DNA of 64,000 nt from Luteibacter anthropi. Its GTDB lineage: Bacteria > Pseudomonadota > Gammaproteobacteria > Xanthomonadales > Rhodanobacteraceae. This document shows positions 1-9,085 of this stretch, piece by piece (within the stretch, counting starts at the first letter, position 1; each line of letters opens with the position of its first letter). The stretch spans positions 372,001-436,000 of the forward strand of contig NZ_JAARLZ010000001.1 in NCBI RefSeq assembly GCF_011759365.1. The letters are read 5' to 3'. Below the pieces are notes generated by a model. That model was not told the DNA's origin and searched no databases. It saw only the letters and a list, made by a program, of their open reading frames with translations. The position numbers and the translations under genes were made by a program.

Positions 1-1
1 T

Positions 2-1732
2 GATCCGCGCAACGGCCGCAACTTCGAATACGCCGGAGAAGATCCGGTGCTGGCGGGCACCATCGCCGGCGCCGCCGTGAAGGGCGTGCAGGAACGCCAC
101 GTGGTGGCCACGGTGAAGCACCTGGCCATCAACGATCTCGAATCCGGCCGCAACACGCTCAGCTCGGACATCGATCCCGTCGCGTTGCGCGAATCCGATC
201 TGCTCGCCTTCCAGCTGGCGATCGCCAAGGGTGATCCGGGCTCGGTGATGTCGGCCTACAACAAGGTCAACGGCGTCTATGCGGGCGAAAACGAGTGGCT
301 GCTCAACGACGTGCTGAAGAAGGAATGGGGCTTCAAGGGTTTCGTGATGTCCGACTGGGGTGGCGTGCACAGCGCCACCAAGGCGGCCATGGCCGGGCTC
401 GACCAGCAGTCGGCCGGCGAGGTTTTCGACAAGGAGGTCTTTTTCGACAAGCCACTGCGCGAGGCCTACGCCAAGGGTGAATTCCCCAAGGCACGCCTGG
501 ATGACATGGCGAAGCGCATCCTGCGCAGCCTGTTCGCGCATGGCGTGATCGACGAGCCGATGAAGAACGGCAAGGTGCCTTACGCTGCCGATCGCGTTGT
601 CGCCCGCGACACGCTCGAAGCCGGCGCGGTGCTCCTGCGCAACGAAGGCGGCCTCCTGCCGCTGTCGGGCAAGGGACAGTCCGTGGTGGTGATCGGTGGT
701 CGCGCCGACGAGGGCGTGCTTGCCGGTGGCGGCTCGTCGCTGGTGACCGATGAAGCCGGCGATCCGGTGCCGGGCCTCGAGCCCACCGGCTGGCCCGGTC
801 CCGTGCGCTACCACCCGTCCGCCCCGCTGGATTTCATCCGCAAGTTCGCCAGCAAGGCGAGCTTCGATCCCGGCACCGATCCGGCCGCGGCCGCGAAAGC
901 TGCTGCTGGCGCGGATGTGGCCGTGGTGTTTGTCACCAAGTGGGCGGCGGAGTCGTTCGACACGCCGGACCTCACCCTGCCCGACCACCAGGACGCACTG
1001 GTCGAGGCCGTCGTGAAGGCCAATCCGCATACGGTGGTGGTGCTGGAAACCAACGGCCCGGTGAAGATGCCGTGGCTGGATCACACCGCTGCCGTGATGC
1101 AGGCCTGGTATCCGGGCTCGGGTGGTGGCGAGGCCATCGCACGCCTGTTGTACGGCAAGACGGCGCCCTCGGGGCGCCTGCCGATCAGCTGGCCGCGTGA
1201 CGAGTCCGAACTGCCGCGTCCGACGATCCAGGGTGCCGGCCTGTATTCGAAGGAGAAGCCGGCCGACAACGTCGACTACAACATCGAAGGCGCGGACGTC
1301 GGCTATCGCTGGTACGAGAAGAAGAACCTGAAGCCGCTGTTCGCCTTCGGCTATGGCCTCACCTACACGAGCTTCGCCTACAGCGATTTCGCCGTGGACA
1401 AGGATGCCAGGGGCAATCCGGTGGCCCATGTGACGGTGAAGAACACGGGCAAGGTCGCCGGCGCCGATGTACCGCAGATCTATGTCACCGGCCCCTCCGG
1501 TGGCACGCGTCGCCTGGCCGGCTGGTCGAAGGTGCAGCTCGATGCCGGTGCGAGCCGCCGCGTGGACATTCCGCTGGAAGCCCTCGCGCTGGCGCGCTGG
1601 GACGACGCCGGCAAGCGCTGGCACATCGCGGCCGGCCACTACGCCGTGAAGCTCGGCCGTTCGGCCACGGACGTGGCGGCTGACGCCAGCATCGACCTGG
1701 CAGAAACGTTCCCGGTGGTGAAGGCGCCCTGA
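2..1732 (+). CDS. GH3 family beta-glucosidase (5' end off window)
   Basis: Glycoside hydrolase family 3 enzyme releasing glucose or xylose from beta-linked oligosaccharides, usually periplasmic. The reading frame is open from base 2, so the N-terminal third with any signal peptide lies outside the window. The first residues, DPRNGRNFEYAGEDP, are a strongly conserved GH3 block. The catalytic nucleophile is the Asp of VMSDWGG (codon 353-355). The (alpha/beta)6 sandwich domain follows, then a C-terminal fibronectin III-like domain from about base 1360 to the end (YGLTYTSF onward). No frameshift is visible. Substrate cannot be decided from this fragment. Confidence 0.93.
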   Translation, partial: DPRNGRNFEYAGEDPVLAGTIAGAAVKGVQERHVVATVKHLAINDLESGRNTLSSDIDPVALRESDLLAFQLAIAKGDPGSVMSAYNKVNGVYAGENEWLLNDVLKKEWGFKGFVMSDWGGVHSATKAAMAGLDQQSAGEVFDKEVFFDKPLREAYAKGEFPKARLDDMAKRILRSLFAHGVIDEPMKNGKVPYAADRVVARDTLEAGAVLLRNEGGLLPLSGKGQSVVVIGGRADEGVLAGGGSSLVTDEAGDPVPGLEPTGWPGPVRYHPSAPLDFIRKFASKASFDPGTDPAAAAKAAAGADVAVVFVTKWAAESFDTPDLTLPDHQDALVEAVVKANPHTVVVLETNGPVKMPWLDHTAAVMQAWYPGSGGGEAIARLLYGKTAPSGRLPISWPRDESELPRPTIQGAGLYSKEKPADNVDYNIEGADVGYRWYEKKNLKPLFAFGYGLTYTSFAYSDFAVDKDARGNPVAHVTVKNTGKVAGADVPQIYVTGPSGGTRRLAGWSKVQLDAGASRRVDIPLEALALARWDDAGKRWHIAAGHYAVKLGRSATDVAADASIDLAETFPVVKAP

Positions 1733-1808
1733 GGTCGTGACGGGAGCGGCCCGGCGCCGCTCCCGTTTCCTTCGCACGGGCGTGACGGGCGCCGTCGACA
1801 ATGCCCGC

Positions 1809-2579
1809 ATGAATTTACGCCGGCTGACGCCCCTCCTCCTGCTCGTTGCCTCGCAAGGCGTCCTCGCCGACCCGCCCGACTTCGACCGCCCTGGCGCGGG
1901 TTTCGCCACGACGACCGTGCCGGTGGGCACGCTCGCGTGGGAACAGGGCCTGCCGACCTATCAGCGCGAGCGTCCGGGCGGCGTCCTGCAAGGCACGTAT
2001 ACCGCCGACAGCCTGTTTCGTATCGGGCTGGGTGGCCCGCTGGAATTGCAGTTCGGCGGTTCGGCGTGGAACCGCTTCGAAGAGAGCGACGTCGGCCTGC
2101 ATCGCCATCACCTGGGCCACGGCGACAGCAGCGTCGGCATGAAATTCGCACCCGGGGGTTCCGGTGACGCGGGTGCCTTTTCCTGGGCAGCGCTCGCGAA
2201 AGTCACCTTCGCCAACGGTGACCACGACCTCAGCAACGATGCACGCCAGTACACGCTGGGCACCACCATGCAGTGGAAGCCCGACGACATTCACCAGAAC
2301 ACGCTCTATGTAAACCTGGATCGCCTCGGCCGCCACAACACCTGGACGGTGGCTCCCACGTTCGGCCGCCGCTTCGGCGATCACTGGACAGCCTATGTCG
2401 AGGCCGATCTCATCCACGACGCCGACAACGGCAACGAAGTGCAGGCCGGCGGCGGTGTAGCCTACGACATCGGTAATCACGCACAGCTGGATGCCTATGC
2501 ACTACACCGGATCGGCAGCCACGGCCCATCGCTGATTGCCGGGCTGGGCGTGTCGGTGTTTTTCGGCCGGCCGGATTAA
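1809..2579 (+). CDS. Outer-membrane beta-barrel transporter-like protein (Phenol_MetA_deg type)
   Basis: About 256 residues with a clear signal peptide (MNLRRLTPLLLLVASQGVLA, cleavage before DPPDF), so exported. The remainder alternates short polar and aromatic strands and ends in a terminal strand VSVFFGR, as in small outer-membrane barrels. The opening DRPGAGFATTTVPVGTLAWEQ resembles the PF13557 family (putative MetA pathway of phenol degradation, usually annotated transporter). I start at 1809 because the signal peptide begins there; an in-frame upstream start at 1737 would bury it. The stop overlaps that of the convergent small gene. The substrate is unknown, and the family name is weak evidence of function. 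Confidence 0.72.
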   Translation: MNLRRLTPLLLLVASQGVLADPPDFDRPGAGFATTTVPVGTLAWEQGLPTYQRERPGGVLQGTYTADSLFRIGLGGPLELQFGGSAWNRFEESDVGLHRHHLGHGDSSVGMKFAPGGSGDAGAFSWAALAKVTFANGDHDLSNDARQYTLGTTMQWKPDDIHQNTLYVNLDRLGRHNTWTVAPTFGRRFGDHWTAYVEADLIHDADNGNEVQAGGGVAYDIGNHAQLDAYALHRIGSHGPSLIAGLGVSVFFGRPD

Positions 2580-2737
2580 CGGTTTGCCCGCCGCATCGCG
2601 CGGAAGACGATCACGGTGAGCACCAGCCCGACGAGCAGGCCGATACCGGCGCCCCACAAGGAGCCGGGACGCGAGTCGACCAGGTAACCGATGCCGCAGC
2701 CGAGCAAGGCAAAGAGAGGAATTGGTAAGCAGCCCAT
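2576..2737 (-). CDS. Small two-helix membrane protein (53 aa)
   Basis: Read directly from the minus strand: MGCLPIPLFALLGCGIGYLVD, a short polar turn, then WGAGIGLLVGLVLTVIVF ending in basic RAMRRANR. Two hydrophobic segments separated by a polar loop, with a positive C-terminus, predict a small inner-membrane hairpin protein with the C-terminus inside. Its TAA stop overlaps the stop of the upstream plus-strand gene by a few bases, which argues the ends are real. No strong ribosome-binding site is visible. It begins 49 bases after a minus-strand terminator, so it probably has its own promoter. Function unknown. Confidence 0.55.
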   Translation of the reverse strand: MGCLPIPLFALLGCGIGYLVDSRPGSLWGAGIGLLVGLVLTVIVFRAMRRANR

Positions 2738-2785
2738 CCGTCGAGCCTAGAGGTCGGTGCACGCGGCTGTAAAGTCGATGGCACC

Positions 2786-2823
2786 AAAAAAACATGGCCC
2801 TGGCGCTCACGCGCAGGGCCATG
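2786..2823 (-). terminator. Rho-independent terminator on the minus strand
   Basis: Perfect 10-bp stem (CATGGCCCTG at 2793-2802 against CAGGGCCATG at 2814-2823), extended by three more pairs with one bulge, followed on the minus strand by seven T (2786-2792). It would end transcription arriving from the mprF-virJ operon or from a separate transcript starting between 2824 and 3386. Confidence 0.7.
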
Positions 2824-3386
2824 GTGACCGTCCCTGGGTCTGATGGCGCTAGCCACCGTTATAACGCGGCCCGGCGAAACCGACGCGGCGCTATCGCCGA
2901 TGAAGGGGGGATCGATCCTGGCGCTAGGGACGGACGGCATCCTGCCGTCGGATCGGTCATCGACGATATCGTTTCCCGCCGCTGGCAGGCTGAGCGGGAG
3001 ACGGCCTTCATCTTCCAGACGTGAAGGCCGGCCGGATATAGGAGAAGTCTTAAAATTCGTACGGCTTTACCGATACGGCAGTGGTCGCCATAAATTCAGC
3101 CTATGCTGGCGCATGCGTCTCATGACGAGGCTTGCGCGCAGGCGGACGCACGTCCCTGGGTGCGCGTTTCACAGGCGTGGGCACAGGGCTTCCCCGGCTC
3201 GCCAGGCTGCGCAGGCGTGCGCAATCAGATGTTCCGTAGTCGCGTTTTCCCGGTTCTCGTTGCATGGTTCTTCTCCGCGCACGCCTCCACCCGCACAGGC
3301 AGGTTGAACGCCGGAAGAGAAATTTCCGGTGGCGTGCGGGTGAAGCTTTCGTGACGAAGCGGCCGGGTGAATCGGCCGATTCCCGG
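2824..3386. other. 563-bp non-coding stretch between virJ and a terminator
   Basis: No frame on either strand gives a recognisable protein. Just after the virJ stop there is an imperfect hairpin containing AATCGGCCGATT, and CCGGA/TCCGG arms occur near 3311-3331. The minus strand leads into the strong terminator at 2786-2823, so this is either a long 3' untranslated region of the mprF-virJ message or a small RNA gene. A weak candidate -10 (TATATC near 3035-3040, minus strand) is present without a convincing -35. Confidence 0.4.
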
Positions 3387-4184
3387 TTAAGGCGATGTGG
3401 AGGCGCCGGCCGGCATGCGCTGGATCAGCTCGGTAGCCAGCTTTTCGTAGTTCTCGTCGAAATGGTGCGAGCCGGGTTTCTGGTAGACCGTGACGAAGGA
3501 CGGCAGCCGGTGATCGGTGCAGAGGCTGTCATCGGCGTCTTCCTGGCCGTAGTAACAGGCCATCGGTGGCTTGCCGCCGAGTTGCACGATAGGCGGCATG
3601 GCGTCGGTATGCACCACGGGATTGAGCCATTGCAGGAAGTTGTGCGTGTGGGTGGTCCACCAGCCCTGCTTCATGTAGCCCTCGAGCTCGATCTCGAAGT
3701 TGACGTCGCGACTGCCCGAAAGCAGCACGAGCTGTGCCAGCTTTGCCCGGTTGTCGGGCCGGATCATGCCGACGATGGTGGGCAGCACATCGGCGCCGAA
3801 CGAATAGCCGATCAGCAGCACGCGCTTCTTGCTCCACTGCGCCGTGTACTTGTCGAGCAGGCCGTCGAGGTCGTGTGCGGACTCCTGGGGTGAGCGATAG
3901 CGCCAGAAATACTTGAAGGTGCTGACGCCGGCCACAGGGATGCCGCGCTGGACGAACACGGCGCCCAGGCGCTGGTCGAGATCCCACCAGCCCCCGTCGC
4001 CGGAATAGATCACCACCAGCAGGTCTTCCTCGCCCTTCGGAGGCGAGGCAAGCGCCGGCAATTCCACGGTGGATTTCTCCATGGATGCATGCGTCCATGG
4101 ATGCCAGGCCAGCAGTGCGAGCGCGCCCAGCGCGACGATCGCAAGCAGCACATAGCGAACAACTTTCTTTGCAGTAAACGTCAC
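3387..4184 (-). CDS. virJ: VirJ/AcvB-type lipid hydrolase
   Basis: 265-residue single-domain member of the AcvB/VirJ family. An N-terminal hydrophobic segment (residues 10-27) anchors or exports it; the remainder is an alpha/beta hydrolase with nucleophile Ser128 in GYSFGAD, an acidic EDADD stretch and a late His pair in PGSHHFDE. The conserved YSGDGGWWDLD block of the family is intact. It starts with GTG overlapping the mprF stop (GTGA), so the two are translationally coupled. In Agrobacterium AcvB hydrolyses lysyl-phosphatidylglycerol, and the partnership with MprF here fits that role. Periplasmic action is inferred. The VirJ name comes from T-DNA transfer; no such system is nearby. Confidence 0.85.
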   Translation of the reverse strand: MTFTAKKVVRYVLLAIVALGALALLAWHPWTHASMEKSTVELPALASPPKGEEDLLVVIYSGDGGWWDLDQRLGAVFVQRGIPVAGVSTFKYFWRYRSPQESAHDLDGLLDKYTAQWSKKRVLLIGYSFGADVLPTIVGMIRPDNRAKLAQLVLLSGSRDVNFEIELEGYMKQGWWTTHTHNFLQWLNPVVHTDAMPPIVQLGGKPPMACYYGQEDADDSLCTDHRLPSFVTVYQKPGSHHFDENYEKLATELIQRMPAGASTSP

Positions 4185-6793
4185 CGGCGCACCACTCCAC
4201 CCAGACCACCGGAAATCAGGCTGGCGACATTCGCCAGCGCGAGGGGCACGGCAATGCCGGCGGCCACGGCGATGTAGCGTGGCTCCCATTCCGGATCGAA
4301 TTTTTCCTTGTACTTGTGCAGGCCGCGGAAGTTGTAGAAACGCTCGCCCCGGCCGAACACCATGGCACCGAAGCGACTCCACAGTGGCGCCGTGCGCCGG
4401 TTGGTGAGGCCTGACAACGGGGCCATGCCCAGGTTGAACCAGCGATAGCCCTCGGCTTTCGCCCAGACCATCAGTTCGATGAACAGGAAATCCATGATGC
4501 CGGAAGGGCCCTCTGGGAGGTGGCGCATGAGGTCGACGGAGGCTTCTTCCTTCGACTCGGTGAGGAACATGTTGGCAAAGGCCACGGGCTCGTCGCCCTG
4601 CCAGACCACCGCCATGGGTGTGCGGGCGAGATAGCGCTCGTTGAACAGGCCCAGCGAGAAGCGCTTTTCGCGCACCTTCTTGTCGCGCATCCAGGCGTCG
4701 GAGATCTTCTTCAGGCGCGGCAGCAGGGCCGGCACCTCGTCGATGGGCACGATCTCCAGGCGCAGGCCGTCGCGCGTGAGCTTGTTGACGGTGCCGCGCA
4801 GGGTCTTCTTCGATTTGCCGTCGAGGTTGAAGGTTTCCAGGCGCACGCGTGCTTCTTCGCCGATCTTCAGCAGGTTCATGCCTACTTCGAGATACAGGTC
4901 GAGATCTTCCGGGCGCACCTGGTAGAACAGCGGCCAGCCGCCGGCACGCTCGCATTCCTCGCGGAAGGCCCAGACCAGCTCACGACGGGCTTCCTCGTCG
5001 TCACCGACGGGATCGCCCATCGACACCCAGCTGCGGCCCTCGATGTCATACATGATGAAGGCGCGGTCGTCGGGCGCGAACATGAGCATCTTGTCGCCGA
5101 CCAGCGCCAGATGGGCCTGGGCCGAGCCGAAATGCTTGAGCAGCGGCATGGCCCGGCCAAGCTCGGCTTCGCCGGGCAGCGAGCGACGTGGGCGTGCCGG
5201 GCGGATCAGGTTGGCCAGCGCGAACAGCATCACCACCGCCGCGGCACCCACGAGCGCGCGCAGGGCGCGCGGCGCACCGCCGTGGCGGAAACTGAATTCC
5301 CACCAGAGATTGTTGTTGTATTCGACGTGCTTGAAGCTGAAGAACACCAGCCAGGTGGCGCAGCCGAGCACGGCCAGGATCGCGACCACCCAGCCCACCG
5401 AGAAGGTGGCGCGGAATAGCGATGCACGCCGGTAGAAGTGCTTGTGGGCGGGTGCCAGGGCGAGGGCCAGCAGCGACAGCAGGGTGGCTTCCTCGTAGTC
5501 GATGCCCTTGAGCAGCGAGAGGATTGCTCCGACGAGCAACAGGATCAGGGTGAGTACGTAGGCGGCGTCCAGGCGGCGTTGCAGGCCGCGCGCGAGGATC
5601 AACAGCAACATGCCGACCATGCTGGACAGGAAGTGCGAGACCTCCACCAGCGGCAGTGGCACGAAACCGCGCAGGATCTCCATGCGTCCGGGGATCGCCA
5701 GCGTGGCGCCCGAGAACAGCAGTACCGCGCCGCAGACCAGCGTCAGCCCCGCGAAGAACGGCGGCAGCAGGCTGCTGAACCAGGGCGTGATGAGTGCCGC
5801 ATGGCGCAGCGCTCGCACCTCGCGCCAGATCACCATCAGCGTGGCCACGGCCAGCGGCAGCAGGTAGTAGACGAGGCGATAGGCGGCCAGCGAGCCCAGG
5901 ATGGGGGCTTCCAGGCCCTGGTTGCCGGTGGCGCCGAATCCCGCCAGCAGCACGGCTTCGAACACGCCCAGGCCGCCCGGCACGTGGCTGATGAGGCCCG
6001 CCATCTGCGCCAGCACGAACAGCGCCAGGAAATGGCCGAAACCGCCCACGATCTCCTGCGGCATCAACACGTAGAGAACGCCGGCGGCCAGGCCCCAGTC
6101 GAGCGCGCCGATGAGGATCTGCCGGGCGGCCACGGCTGGCTTCGGCGCGTGCATGGCCCAGCGCCACACCCTGATCGGACGACGCATCGTCAGCGAAAGG
6201 ATGAACCAGGCCAGGGGCACCAGCGTGAGCACGATGGCCAGCGGAATGCGCAGGCCCGACAGTGGTACCTCGGGCGGTATCGGCACGATCAGCAGCGTGA
6301 CGCCCGTGATCGCGGTGAGGCCCAGCCAGAAACTCAGCGTCGTATAGAGCACGACGCGGGCGATCTCGCTCGTGGTGAGGCCGGCCTGCAGGTAGAAGCG
6401 GTAGCGGATCGAGCCGGAAACCAGCAGCGACATGCCCAGCGCGTTCGAGAAGCCGTAGCTGATGAACGAGATGAAGCCCACCCGTTTGGCCGGCAGGCGC
6501 TTGCCGACGCTGGCCAGGCCAAACCAGTCGTACAGCGTCATCACGGCATAGCCGGCGCCGGTCAGCAGCACGGCCAGGGCGATGTCCGTATTCGGCAGGC
6601 GGTGCACGTAGTGGGCGATCTGCCGGTACGTGACCTCGCTGGCCATGGCATGCAGGGCCCACAGGGCGAGGCACAGCAGGGCCACCGACAGCAACGGGCC
6701 ACCCGCACGGCGCAGCAGCGTCGCGTACAGCGCCGGCTTCGCCAGGGTCGGGTCGGTCGTCGTCGGGAGCTCGGTCCTCGTTTCGTGCTCCAC
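4181..6793 (-). CDS. mprF: MprF bifunctional lysylphosphatidylglycerol synthase/flippase
   Basis: 870 residues, the usual MprF length. The N-terminal half has many membrane helices forming the flippase (UPF0104-like) domain, with the family block GGLGVFEAVLLAGFG; the C-terminal part from about residue 540 is the cytosolic DUF2156 aminoacyl-transferase, with APDDRAFIMYDIEGRSW and FNLGMAPLSGL. It moves an amino acid, normally lysine, from aminoacyl-tRNA to phosphatidylglycerol and flips the product, lowering surface negative charge and giving resistance to cationic peptides. GTG start; no good upstream alternative. Coupled to virJ downstream and divergent from a phosphoglycerol transferase gene. 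Amino-acid specificity cannot be read from sequence. Confidence 0.95.
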   Translation of the reverse strand: MEHETRTELPTTTDPTLAKPALYATLLRRAGGPLLSVALLCLALWALHAMASEVTYRQIAHYVHRLPNTDIALAVLLTGAGYAVMTLYDWFGLASVGKRLPAKRVGFISFISYGFSNALGMSLLVSGSIRYRFYLQAGLTTSEIARVVLYTTLSFWLGLTAITGVTLLIVPIPPEVPLSGLRIPLAIVLTLVPLAWFILSLTMRRPIRVWRWAMHAPKPAVAARQILIGALDWGLAAGVLYVLMPQEIVGGFGHFLALFVLAQMAGLISHVPGGLGVFEAVLLAGFGATGNQGLEAPILGSLAAYRLVYYLLPLAVATLMVIWREVRALRHAALITPWFSSLLPPFFAGLTLVCGAVLLFSGATLAIPGRMEILRGFVPLPLVEVSHFLSSMVGMLLLILARGLQRRLDAAYVLTLILLLVGAILSLLKGIDYEEATLLSLLALALAPAHKHFYRRASLFRATFSVGWVVAILAVLGCATWLVFFSFKHVEYNNNLWWEFSFRHGGAPRALRALVGAAAVVMLFALANLIRPARPRRSLPGEAELGRAMPLLKHFGSAQAHLALVGDKMLMFAPDDRAFIMYDIEGRSWVSMGDPVGDDEEARRELVWAFREECERAGGWPLFYQVRPEDLDLYLEVGMNLLKIGEEARVRLETFNLDGKSKKTLRGTVNKLTRDGLRLEIVPIDEVPALLPRLKKISDAWMRDKKVREKRFSLGLFNERYLARTPMAVVWQGDEPVAFANMFLTESKEEASVDLMRHLPEGPSGIMDFLFIELMVWAKAEGYRWFNLGMAPLSGLTNRRTAPLWSRFGAMVFGRGERFYNFRGLHKYKEKFDPEWEPRYIAVAAGIAVPLALANVASLISGGLGGVVRR

Positions 6794-6982
6794 CCTGCCG
6801 CGACTCCACTTGTATCGATAAAGGTCGTGTAGGGTGCCACAGAGCGGCTTGGGAGGGCAGCGGGAACGACAATCCCGTGTGATGAAAGGTTCCCCTAAGC
6901 TTATGGAAAGCCACCCGTAAGCCCGGATTCTTACGATTCCGCGACAGCCCGCCGTCCCGGCCGGTTCTGATCGCGAGGCATC

Positions 6983-8920
6983 ATGCGTCCTGTTAACCCG
7001 GCACCCGGCGCGCTACGGCAGCGTTTCCGGCCTCTTATCTGGTTCGGCGCCCTCTTCGTGGGCGTGGCCTTCCTGGTTCGTCTGGTGTTGCTGGTGCATA
7101 CGGGGCACGAGGTGCCCCATGACCCCGGCATGTGGCTTTACCTGTTCGCGGTGGGCCTGGGCTACGACCTGATCACCTATATCTATATGGGCTGGCCGCT
7201 GCTGCTGGTGCTCTGGCTGCTGCCGCGACGGGCCTACCTTTCGCGCTGGGGGCACCGGATCTTCCTGGGCTTCTGCTTCGTACTGGCCTTCGCCATCCTC
7301 TACCTGGGTGCGGCGGAGCTGGTGTTCTGGGGCGAGTTCGGCGCGCGATTCAACTTCATCGCCGTCGATTATCTCGTCTACACTCACGAAGTGGTCGGTA
7401 ACATCCGCGAATCGTACCCGATCGTGACGTGGTCGCTGCTGCTGCTTGCGGCCACCATCCTGGTCATGTGGTTCAGTCGTCGTCCCCTGCGCGCCGAAGA
7501 CAACGGCTCGCGCTTCCGCGGCCGCAGCGCCGTGGCGGGCGTGTGGCTGCTGCTGACCGTGGCGGTGAGCTTCGCGGTCGATGGTTCCATGAAGGACCAG
7601 TCGCGCAACAACTACGTGAACGAGCTGGCCGGCAACGGCATCTACCAGTTCTTCGCGGCCTTCCGCGACAACCAGCTCGACTACACCAAGTACTACCCCA
7701 CCATCCCCGATGGCGAAGCCTTCGCCAACCTGCGCAGCCTGCTGAAGACGCCCGACGCGACCTTCACCAGCACCGACCCGATGGACCTGACCCGGCATAT
7801 CACCGCCGACCGTCCTGAGAAGAAACTCAACGTGGTGCTGATCAGCGTCGAGAGCCTGTCCGGCGACTACGTGGAAGGCCTGGACGTCAGCAAGCACCGC
7901 GGCCTCACCCCGAACCTCGACGCCCTGGCCTCGAAGAGCCTGTTCTTCACCCAGATGTATGCGAACGGCACCCGGACGGTGCGCGGGCTGGAGGCGCTGG
8001 CGCTCTCGGTGCCGCCGACGCCGGGCGAGTCCATCGTGAAGCGTCCGGACAACGAGAACCTCTGGTCGCTTGCCGACGTGTTCAATGCGAAGGGCTATGT
8101 GTCGGAGTTCGTCTACGGCGGCTACGGCTACTTCGACAACATGAACCACTTCTTCGCCAGCAATGGCTACGCGGCAGTGGATCGCAACGTCATCGACAGC
8201 AAGGACATCCACGCCGAGAACGTGTGGGGCGTGGCCGACGAAGATCTGTACACGCTGGTGATCAAGCGCATGGACGCGGCGTATGCGAAGGGCAAGCCGT
8301 ATTTCGGCCACGTGATGACCACTTCGAACCATCGCCCGTTCACCTTCCCGGCCGGCCGCGTGCCGCTGCCGCAGGGCATGCGCAACGCGGCGGTGCAGTA
8401 CACCGACTGGGCCATCGCCGATTTCCTGAAGCGTGCGGCCACCAAGCCGTGGTTCGACGATACGATCTTCGTGATCACGGCCGACCATTGCGCCACCAGC
8501 GCGGGCAAGACCAGCCTGCCGATCGACCGCTACCACATCCCGCTTTACATCTATTCGCCCAAGCACGTGCAGCCGGGCGTGATCGACCGCGTGATCAGCC
8601 AGATCGACGTGCCGCCGACGGTGCTGGGCATGCTGGGTTTCAGCTACGACTCGCGCTTCTATGGCTACGACCTGTTCCGACTGGAGCCGGGTCGCGAGCG
8701 GGCGTTCGTCAGCACCTATCAGGAGCTGGGCTACCTGCACGACGGCCGCCTGACCTCGCTGGTGCCGCGCATGCCGGTGAAGGAAATGGTGCCGCAGTTC
8801 ACCACGGGTGACGCCACGCCGGTGGAGCATCCGGACCCGCGCGACGGGAAGGATGCGATCACGTATTACCAGACGGCGGCTTACCTGTTCACGCACGGGT
8901 TGATGAAACACAAGCCGTGA
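6983..8920 (+). CDS. LTA synthase family phosphoglycerol transferase/sulfatase-fold protein
   Basis: 645 residues. About five N-terminal membrane helices (to about residue 200) are followed by an alkaline-phosphatase/sulfatase-fold domain outside the membrane. Visible metal and catalytic positions are Glu290 in ISVESLSG, the Thr330/Thr332 pair in NGTRTVRG (one is the nucleophile), His450 in TSNHRPF and Asp501-His502 in TADH. LtaS and OpgB/MdoB relatives transfer phosphoglycerol from phosphatidylglycerol to a polymer; in Gram-negatives the acceptor is often periplasmic glucan. It is divergent from mprF, which uses the same lipid substrate. A GAGG motif precedes the ATG. The acceptor is not known. 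Confidence 0.88.
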   Translation: MRPVNPAPGALRQRFRPLIWFGALFVGVAFLVRLVLLVHTGHEVPHDPGMWLYLFAVGLGYDLITYIYMGWPLLLVLWLLPRRAYLSRWGHRIFLGFCFVLAFAILYLGAAELVFWGEFGARFNFIAVDYLVYTHEVVGNIRESYPIVTWSLLLLAATILVMWFSRRPLRAEDNGSRFRGRSAVAGVWLLLTVAVSFAVDGSMKDQSRNNYVNELAGNGIYQFFAAFRDNQLDYTKYYPTIPDGEAFANLRSLLKTPDATFTSTDPMDLTRHITADRPEKKLNVVLISVESLSGDYVEGLDVSKHRGLTPNLDALASKSLFFTQMYANGTRTVRGLEALALSVPPTPGESIVKRPDNENLWSLADVFNAKGYVSEFVYGGYGYFDNMNHFFASNGYAAVDRNVIDSKDIHAENVWGVADEDLYTLVIKRMDAAYAKGKPYFGHVMTTSNHRPFTFPAGRVPLPQGMRNAAVQYTDWAIADFLKRAATKPWFDDTIFVITADHCATSAGKTSLPIDRYHIPLYIYSPKHVQPGVIDRVISQIDVPPTVLGMLGFSYDSRFYGYDLFRLEPGRERAFVSTYQELGYLHDGRLTSLVPRMPVKEMVPQFTTGDATPVEHPDPRDGKDAITYYQTAAYLFTHGLMKHKP

Positions 8921-9045
8921 CCGGTCGCGCGCAAGGCGCGCTCCTACAAGGCACCGAATCCCTGTAGGAGCGCGCCCCGCGCGCGACAGCCATCAAGCGC
9001 GACGCCCAGGATACCCCCTGTAGGAGCGCGCCTTGCGCGCGACAG
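8921..9045. repeat. Three REP hairpins
   Basis: Elements at 8921-8948 (bottom orientation), 8962-8989 and 9018-9045 (top orientation), each a GC-rich palindrome next to the conserved TGTAGGAG end. They fill the gap between two converging genes and may act as transcript ends. No transposase is near. Confidence 0.9.
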
Positions 9046-9085
9046 CTGACGGAGCGGCAAAGCCACCCCGCCGGCTACCTGCTAC

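Noticed and set aside
2824-3386. Known structured RNA (6S, RNase P, tmRNA, SRP RNA)
   Set aside because: I compared it by eye with the conserved cores I remember and found no match; only an unassigned transcript remains possible.
4185-4955. In-frame N-terminal extension of virJ into mprF
   Set aside because: The extra residues are Arg/Pro-rich shadow of mprF; GTG at 4184 overlapping the mprF stop is the natural start.
7013-8911. 632-codon minus-strand frame opposite the LTA-synthase-type gene
   Set aside because: Composition is that of a GC-driven shadow with no recognisable motif, whereas the plus strand has complete catalytic motifs.
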